From assembly GCA_033032175.1 (NCBI GenBank), contig CM065304.1, positions 2,976,001 to 3,040,000 of the forward strand: a stretch of 64,000 bases of DNA, in the 5' to 3' direction. A model generated the notes under the pieces. It was given only the letters and a program-made list of their open reading frames with translations, searched no databases and was not told where the DNA came from. This document shows positions 52,901-61,900 of this stretch, piece after piece. The position numbers were made by a program, and so were the translations under genes. Origin of the DNA: Saturnia japonica (Eukaryota > Arthropoda > Insecta > Lepidoptera > Saturniidae). Numbering within the stretch: the first letter of the stretch is position 1; the number at the start of each line of letters is the position of its first letter.

Positions 52901-55900
52901 CCTACCTAAAGCTAGCACTGACTCCAACAATATCCAATTCACCTAATAAATTCTATAATATAACCTCCATCCTTCAAATTCAAATTTGACTCACCAATAG
53001 AGTTACAGTTGCAAGGAAGACATATCTCTCCAATTCCTTGGAAGTAGTTCTCTCTGCAACGTTCACAATTGGCTCCATCGCGGTTCTCGGCACAGTCAAT
53101 GCAATGCCCTCCGTGGCCGGTCCTCTCGTATAGATCTTTGTCGAAGTAGCATTTGTTCGAAAATCCGTTGCAGTTGCACGCTGATGAAGGAGAATTTGTT
53201 GAGTCATTTACATTCATCTTAACTATCTATATATTTATATTATTTTTAAAGGTTTCCTTTTGTGACAACGCAATATATCCCTTGATTCTTCACCAAAATG
53301 AATGAGCGGAACATCGTTTTAAAGTTTATTCCCCACTATTGATGAACAATATACAGAAAGATAAAAATTACTGTTTTAGCAAAAAAAAAAAATTAAAAAA
53401 GAAGACGCTATCTATAAACTATTCAACTATAAATAGCTGTTAGTTAGATTTTTTACATTTTATGATATGAAAAATATTCGCATGGATCTGATGGGCCAGT
53501 TGGTTTCAAGTATTTATCTTTTCTTACGGTTTATTTGTATTATTTTCTCGCAAGTATCAATATTTTAATAAAATACATTTTAAATAATAAAATAAACAAT
53601 TTGTTTGACTTCCATAAATGAAAAAAAAAAAGAGAATGATTATAATCTGTTTTGAAACGTATTTTTCACGTTCGTGTTAATTTTACATAACATAGTCAGT
53701 CGTATGTCTCTGCTTATGAACGAAGGATAATGAATACATCAGCTCAACGTCGTCATCAAAGATCGCCATAACGACCGGTCTCGTGCTGCTAGCATCCAAC
53801 GGCTTCCCGCAACCTTTATCAGGTCATCGAACCACCTTGTGGCGTGTCTGCCCACACTGTATTTCGGTACGGTGCTGTAACTCGAGAACTCTTTGGCCCC
53901 ATCGGCCATCCGTTCTATGAGCTACGTGGTCCGCTTACTGCCACTTAAATCTAGCTATTATTAGGTCTATGTCGGTGTCTACTTCAACAATTGTGATATA
54001 ATGGATTTCAAGGGAATAAAGTCGTGAGAACCAGCTTGTGTATTACGTAATATAAATTACAGATTTGATTTGAATAATAAAAAGTCAGAGGAAAAGAACG
54101 CCAAAAATTATTTTATATCACTTTCGTAACCGCGATCTCTGTACACTACAGTTATAACCACAGCGCTATTAGACTTTTTCTTATTTATTCTAGTAGATAA
54201 TATGTTATGTACGAAAGTAACAAAAACATGTTAATATATATATATATATATATATATATAATAATATATATATGGTAGGATCTAATGTAGCTATATTGCA
54301 GTAACACATACGAGCACTATGGCAGACGCTAGCAAATTAACGGTAAGTTAACTTTTACACACAAATTAAAAGCCAAGTTCCAACGAAATTGTACTTTATT
54401 TAGAATTCATAAATGTTTTGTTACTACGCACAGACTTCTATATTGTACATTTTCACAAATAAATTAATCACATTTTGGTTCATGGTTTTTTCGTCGGCTA
54501 CATTTGTGTAAAAGAGCTTTTAAATTTTTTTTAGAACTGACTATGCTGTTAGCCATAAGGGCCCTGGAGCCTCAGGCAGCTTTAACAGCTTCACCGTGGC
54601 TCAGGGGCGAGCGCTTAAGGCACCCAACCGAGAAAGCGTGGCAATAAACTCAAACCTAAGCCCAAACGTAAACCCAAACTTGAATCTAAACCTACATAAG
54701 GCAGGTAAGTGGTTTGTTGATTTATTGATATTGATATACCTACCTATTATAAATTATCTGGATTATACAGTTTTGCTACAAGTGAATTCTTTCATTGTGT
54801 TATCCTACATGTGGAGACCCCGACTTGATATGAACACGCAACCTTCTGACTTTTTGACAAACATCAAACCAGCCAACCAAAAGAGATACATTGTACCATG
54901 GAGAAGGACATAGGCTACCTTATGTAAACTTGATGAAAGGAATGATGGAATGAAATAGGGGATAAAAGTTCTTATGAAGAACCCACATTGTCTCAAATTA
55001 AGGAGGTGAAAGTTCATATTTATACTTTTGGTAACAAATAAAAGGGGTTTAACGTTTTTCAAAAAACCTTCTCGCAAGCTGGTCAATATAAGGGTTATAT
55101 TAATTTTTTTTGAAATTTTATTGGGACGGTTTATGTGATGGATTCATATTGGCATATAACTACAATACCATATACACACGATGACAAACCCCATCTATGA
55201 TTGTTTTTGTTTGTCGTTTTCCGAAATCAGATGGTGCATATGCACTAATATAGAGAGGCAATAGGGATAGTGTCCACCATACACATAGTGGTCTACCCAT
55301 ATATCTTCCATCCCATCCCATTCCATGACATTAACCCATCTATGTTTTTCTTTTGGTTTATCGTGTTCCGAGATCAATTTGTGTATATCCATTAATACGC
55401 AGACAAAGTCACGGGTACCGGCTAGTCTGTGGTATAAGAATATCTGTAAGCTATTTATTATCAGACCTCTTAATTCAAATATGACTTATTTTTTAGTATA
55501 ATCGTAATACATAATTTACCTGCTACAAAGTCAAAGTTTTAGTTCAAACATGTTCATTTTTTTCGCATATAGGTTGCACTAATAATATTTTTAGTGCTAA
55601 TTATGATGTATTTTTTAAAATTAAAACGGTGGTTATATTTTTTTCATTTTTTAGTTTCATATGAATAAAAAGACTAAAAATTTTACTTAACAATACTTTC
55701 GTCGAAATATATAGATAGAGATAAAGGATTCGATAGATCAAGTCGCTTATAATGACGTTATATCGACGTCAATGGATCAGCAGGATGTCCTACGATAGCA
55801 ATAATTAATCATCTATATAAATAAAATGATTACGGTTATGCCCTTGAACGCCCATCACGCAAAAATTACTGGATAGACTATCATCAAATTTATTTTGTTT

Positions 55901-58900
55901 TACTCCTTAAATACTTGGCCCTTATCAAAAAGAAAAATGATCGCAATATCTTCATTTAATAAAGGGTTATTAAAGTTTTAGGAAAGTATGATTTTCATAA
56001 GCACTACGCGATCTTCTGTCGTCCACGCGAGCGTCTATTAATAAAAAAAAAATTGATATGGGGTAAAAAATACGAACATATATAAAAAATAAAAACCACT
56101 ACATGACAGGCCAAGGTTCCGTCAAAAAATCCAGTGTTTTATGATACATTATATAAAACACCATTGCTAAAAATAAATCTTATTTTCAGGTATTATCACA
56201 TAGTATTATTAAATTCGCATTGCTTTTATAAAAGAATAAATAATTATGATGTAAAACACAAATGCATGAAGAAACAAAATTTCAAGTTGTAATATTATTT
56301 TATATTATATTATACTAGCTGATCTGCGCAACTTCGTCTGCATCATGTAAGAGAGAGAGGAAGAGAGAGTGGGTCGTAGGCAGAGTATTATAGGTACCGC
56401 CCGCCTCCCACATTATTCTACATAATAAAAATTCGCTCGCGATACTTGATAATTATTGATGCTCCGCTCCTATCATTCATAGCGTACTATTATATATCCT
56501 ATAGCCTTCCTAGATAAATGGGCTATCCAACACTGAAAATTTTTTACATTCAAACTAGTAGTTCCTGAGGTTAGCGTGTTCAACCAAACAAACAAATAAA
56601 CTCTTTAGAATTATAAAATTATCCTACTACTACTAAAAAGTGAAACCTTTTCTCTCTTATTTAATTTACTTTTTAGCATTTTTGTAAACATATGTTTATA
56701 CACATACATATGTTTGTTGATTTTTTTTTACACTGTATATACAGTTTTAACTCTTTATAACGTTATCCTTTATAACGGTAAACTCCCTATAACGTTGAAG
56801 TGAGCCCAACTTGGTTGGTTTGCGTTAAAACCCACATATTGAAACTTCACTCCATATAACGATACCTCTCTATAACGACAAAAAATGCTCAGTCCCTTGA
56901 GTTTCGTTATAAAGAGTTTACACTGTATTTAATATAACGACTTAAACACAGCCATTCTTCGCTATGGCCCAGTCTGATATTAATTATTGGGGAAGTAAAT
57001 AAAAGTATTCTGGTTAACATAAATTGACCGTGAAACACATAATTCAATTTAATACTCCACTATTACAATAAATATTTGAATTTTTTTATTAAAAATAATG
57101 AGTAAATATAGTGTAGTGTCTAATTAAATAAAAATATGATACATACAATCATGTGTCAGATACAATTGTTTTTATGAAATCGTCGCGAAACAATGTGATT
57201 TTTCTGTTGCGGTGGAAACTTCGGGATAAAAAGTATATATTAATAGAAATAGTCTTATATCGAAATGTAACGTTGTGTAAAAATTCAAGTCAATCTATCG
57301 ACTGCTTTTCGAGTTTTGCGGACATAAAATTGAAATTTGGTAAGATGTTCGATATTGTTTTTTATAGCAATAAATAACAAGGACTTTGGTTTGTATGAAA
57401 ATACTACAAATGTAACGTTTAAAGTACTATTTACAGGGGAGAAACTAACCCTTGCATTCGTGAACATTCGACGGCGAGGCTCGACCCCATGGTGCATCAT
57501 TATAAAAGTCTAGACATCTCTCGCACTCTCTGCCTGCTGTATTGTGTTCACATCTATAATTAAAAAAAAAGTACAATATGAACAGCACAATCATTTGTGA
57601 AGGTAGTGTTGAACATCGAGGTTGAAGATTTATGTCTCGCCGCAAAGGACTAAATACATTTTCTTGCTCCTCTTGATAACTAGAATGTTTTCTTCACAGG
57701 TCGTCATTGCCACTACTTCTTTTTCCAGTTTATATCTTAAGTAGGCAATTATAAAAACACTACCATCGGTTATGGAAACATCACAGTCATCGAAAAGAGC
57801 TGGTAATACAATCGATCGGGTTTATTAATATTTTATTTTGTATTTCCCTTTAAAATTGCTTGTTATAAAAAAATAAAGATTAGAATTTTTTATAACGTTA
57901 TTTTAGAATATGAACAAATTTAGAGAAAAGCAAAAAAAGAATTGGATATTTAACTTTATTAATTTGGATTTTGCTTGCTTATTCGGTAATTTAAAATTGC
58001 AAATGTTAAAAAAACAAACGTTGAAAAGGTATTAGCAATGTGCTGAAGGCAATGAAGTATTTACCTGCATGCTCTAGTCTTTGTGCCGTCAGGGAGTTCC
58101 TGAGTGTCACACACAGATGCGTGACCGTTGCATTTGCACCTGGCTCCGACTGCCACGTCAGCGATGGCGTACCAGTAAGACTGAAGCACCTGAACATCAC
58201 CGAAGATCTCGTCTCCGAAAGTATTTAGCCGGTCGAGTGAGATTCGCAAGTCGGTTGCAGTGACCCAGTCCTGTTTCATAATGATTATTGTAATCTAAAT
58301 TATTTTGCAAATTTTAGAGGCAGTAACATTTTACAACAAGGAACGTAGTGTACAGAAAAATTTCTTTGAAAAACAAGAAGATTGCCTCATTAGTGCAGTT
58401 TTCGTAAGCGCTACAGCTATGCTCGAGGTCCTGGGTTCGATTCCCAGGTCGAGCAATGTGTTATTGGGTTGTTCTATGAAATTCTCAGTAGCAGCTCTGA
58501 GCCTGATTAATGGCAATAGGCTCGCCCCCTGTTTCACGGGACCTAAAAACATAACCGAAGAACTGTAAGTGTACTTTAGTACTTCTCAGCGTAACCCTTC
58601 GGGGATAGACATCATGGTATGTTATGTGATGTTATAGAACACCGTAGCCAAATAAATTTGTGTTGTGATCTTGCGGTGAGTAAGTAAGGTTGAAGCAAAA
58701 ACTTTCTACTCCTTTTTAGGCGTATCGCGTGCACGGAGAACTGAGGTTTGACATGTTTAAAGTTTATATGGAGAAGGAGTGCAGAAAGCTAAAATTTATC
58801 TATAATATCTGTTACTAATATATTAAATTAAATTAATTAATACTGCGAATTCTAACCCGACCAGTGCGATCGAACTTAGATCCTCCAAAATATTGACATT

Positions 58901-61900
58901 GTCACGGAATTAAGAGTGACAACAAGTGATATAATATTCATTGTTTGCAAATGTCAAACAGAAAATAGTCTATGATTAAAAAGTCGCTGGTCGAATTTCG
59001 ATCATTGTGCGACCGCTAGTTTTTATTAACGACAAGTCAATAAGGTTATCGTATTCTTGTTATATGTTATGGAATTTTATATGACTTAGGCCATTATTGC
59101 TATAAACTCAAGCTCAAGAAAACAGAAGTACATAATAGTATGACATACTTAGTAGTCATAGTAGTACATAGTAGACTCCTACGATATTTTAAACGGCATA
59201 AGTCATATATAATTCCACGACATGTAACAAGAATATGGTAACTTTATTGTTTTCTTAAACAGTTTGTACTAAGTTAGCGCCATATACAAAAAGATATATC
59301 GACTTTTTGAAGCGACGATTATTTGATAGTAACGCCTTAGGAATTTATAATTAATGTATAGTTGTTGAGCGTTTAATTAATTAATTAGGTAGTTATTATT
59401 GTGAAATTAAGATATGCAGTTAACGTTAAATCATTTTGGGGTAAATATTCACCTGTAATTCCGGGCTACTGTCGAAAGTGTAGGCTGATGGACGTCCTTC
59501 TAAAGTTGAGAACAGCACGTTGCCTCCAGAAAGCGGTGATATATCAGAGTACTCGCTGGTACATAAAGCCCTGGTCTCAGCACCTAAATCTGCAGCTCTT
59601 TGTTCCTGTACTCCGTATGTGTCCCGGCATGACGCGCTATTTCGATAAAATAAAAACAATTAGAAATAATGTATATACTTATACAATATTTATATACATA
59701 TAATAGTCGACACAACTTGAGACCAGGGGGCTGGCCAATACTTCGTGGTCAACGAATAAGCATTGGTATACAACGAGGTAATGTGGCCAGCCTTCTTGGT
59801 ACTTTTCCTTCTGGCGGTGATTTGGATGGCATCCAATACTTATTGTATTTTTACATTATTTAGGTGTACTAATATGTTAATATTTATTTAAGAATCTATT
59901 AATTTTTTATTAATTGTATTAGTAATAATGTTCACTATTTCACAAAAACTGATTTTATTTCCTCGTGACGTATAATGAATGCGACATGATAATGTCTATA
60001 ATTCAGATACAGCCAGATCAGCTTGGAGGTGTTTTTCATTTGTATTATAATAGTTTACATATTTATAGATTTCTAACGCTACTTATATGCAACTGATGCG
60101 AGAGTACGAGCCACGTGATAGCATGGAAGCGTCAATATCCTAGGTGTGGATATTAATCCCAGGGATTACATCAGGAGTGTCATCTCCAATACATCTCAGA
60201 GACTCGGAATCCTGAATAGGGTGCGACGGTTTTTTTACGCCAATATCAGAGGCACAAGCTCGGAGTGACGACAGCGAAGAAAAACATAGCTACGTTTATT
60301 ATTCAAAACCAAAAAAGGTTTGGCGTTTCCTTGACGAGCTTTAAAAAGTCATTCGCGCAAAATCGTTTGCCATCACGTGACAATTCTTATAGTCTATCAA
60401 TTGAGGAATGGCATAATCTCATATTACATTTACATTACATTACATTTAATTCATTTAGCGATAATCAATCAAGCCGTTTTTAAGTTATTTCTGAATGTGC
60501 AGACAGATTATTTGTTTAATGTTATGTAAATATTCGTGGACAATGTCCTTTATTACAAAGATGTATGAGGAAATTAGAAAATATAATTACATGTACAGAC
60601 AGAACTACATAATTATTAATATAATCTCTGGATGTACCAATCCGATTCTAAAAATTTTTTTACTACTAGGAAGCTACATCATTCTCAAATAATATCGTTA
60701 CATATTATAAAACAAAGTCCTCTTTCCGCATCTGTCTGTCTATCTCAATGCGATAAACTCAAAAACTACCTAACAAATTTCATACGGTTTTGATCAATGG
60801 ACGGAGTGATTCACGAGGAAAGTCTAGGGGAACAATTTATTAAGGTTTTTTTTTGTAGATTGGTTGAAATTGAGGAAAATTGCTGATGATGTCGGAAGAA
60901 TCATGCCGACTGGGAGCGTTACTGGCGTGCACCGTGTAAACCAAAAGAGTAATATAATTTACATGACCCGTGCAAAGTCAAGGTGGGTTACTAGTTTACA
61001 ATATTTTATTGTTGATACATTTTAGTATACCGATAGTGTTTTGCATTCTCAAAATGAAAGCGCGCACGAGTTTTGTTTTTTAAGGTATGAAGTACCAAAT
61101 AGCTGTACAGTCCAACTGATAACTGGTACTGCAGTCTACAGATATGTACTTATAAGCAATCTCAAAAGGATTGCAGTTCTGAAGGCTAAGTTGGAACAGC
61201 TTGTGTGCCAGTGCGTGTTGTCAACTACCCTTAAAACCAGAACTCAGCGGTCGCGGTGTGAGCACAGCTGACTTGTTGTAGAAGTAGGTTGTGCATCCAC
61301 AGTTGAACCTTGCACGGACTGTAATACTCTAAGTGTGTGAGTCCATTAGCAGGTTGATGACCTTATAAATATGGGAAATTAAAGTAAACTCACCTGAAGT
61401 ACTGGAACGGTTCCCAATCTTTACTCTCGCTGGTTTTCTTGTAAATAGCGAAACTTTGTGGACGCGGTGAATAAAAGACGATCCTCACGTAAGTAATGTC
61501 GTATGCTTTACCTAATCATACACGTATAATGTTAATTACTATTATAACCTTTTACGAAATTTCATTACGTTGAACCAATATTTGGTATATTTCTTTAAGT
61601 TTAAAAAAACTCTTTGTTTGTAAACCATTTTTTATGGATACTTTCTAATAAAAGACTCAATTGAAATATTACCTATATATTTCTGATAGTATGTAAAATT
61701 AGGACTATTTATAAATGATAAAAATGATTTTATTTATTCACCATTAAACAAAGTAACTCAATTAGAACAGAAAATAGTTTTGGTTAATAAAGTTATAGGT
61801 TGTTAATTTTACAATAAGATGCTCGCTACCATCTAAACTAGGTAAACCTATATCTCAGGTGGCTGTGCCAGTGGTAGAAGCCTTGAGATTAGTACCTAAA

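Noticed and set aside
52473..52946. Plus-strand 157-codon frame
   Set aside because: It ends in the Jockey-type LINE tail and shows no known domain; treated as a chance frame over repeat sequence.
58434..58444. tRNA gene
   Set aside because: The B box is perfect, but no cloverleaf with an acceptor stem is present and a SINE body follows.
58305..58568. Open frames on both strands around the SINE
   Set aside because: They follow the tRNA-derived repeat and have no domain; the B box and repeat body explain the sequence.
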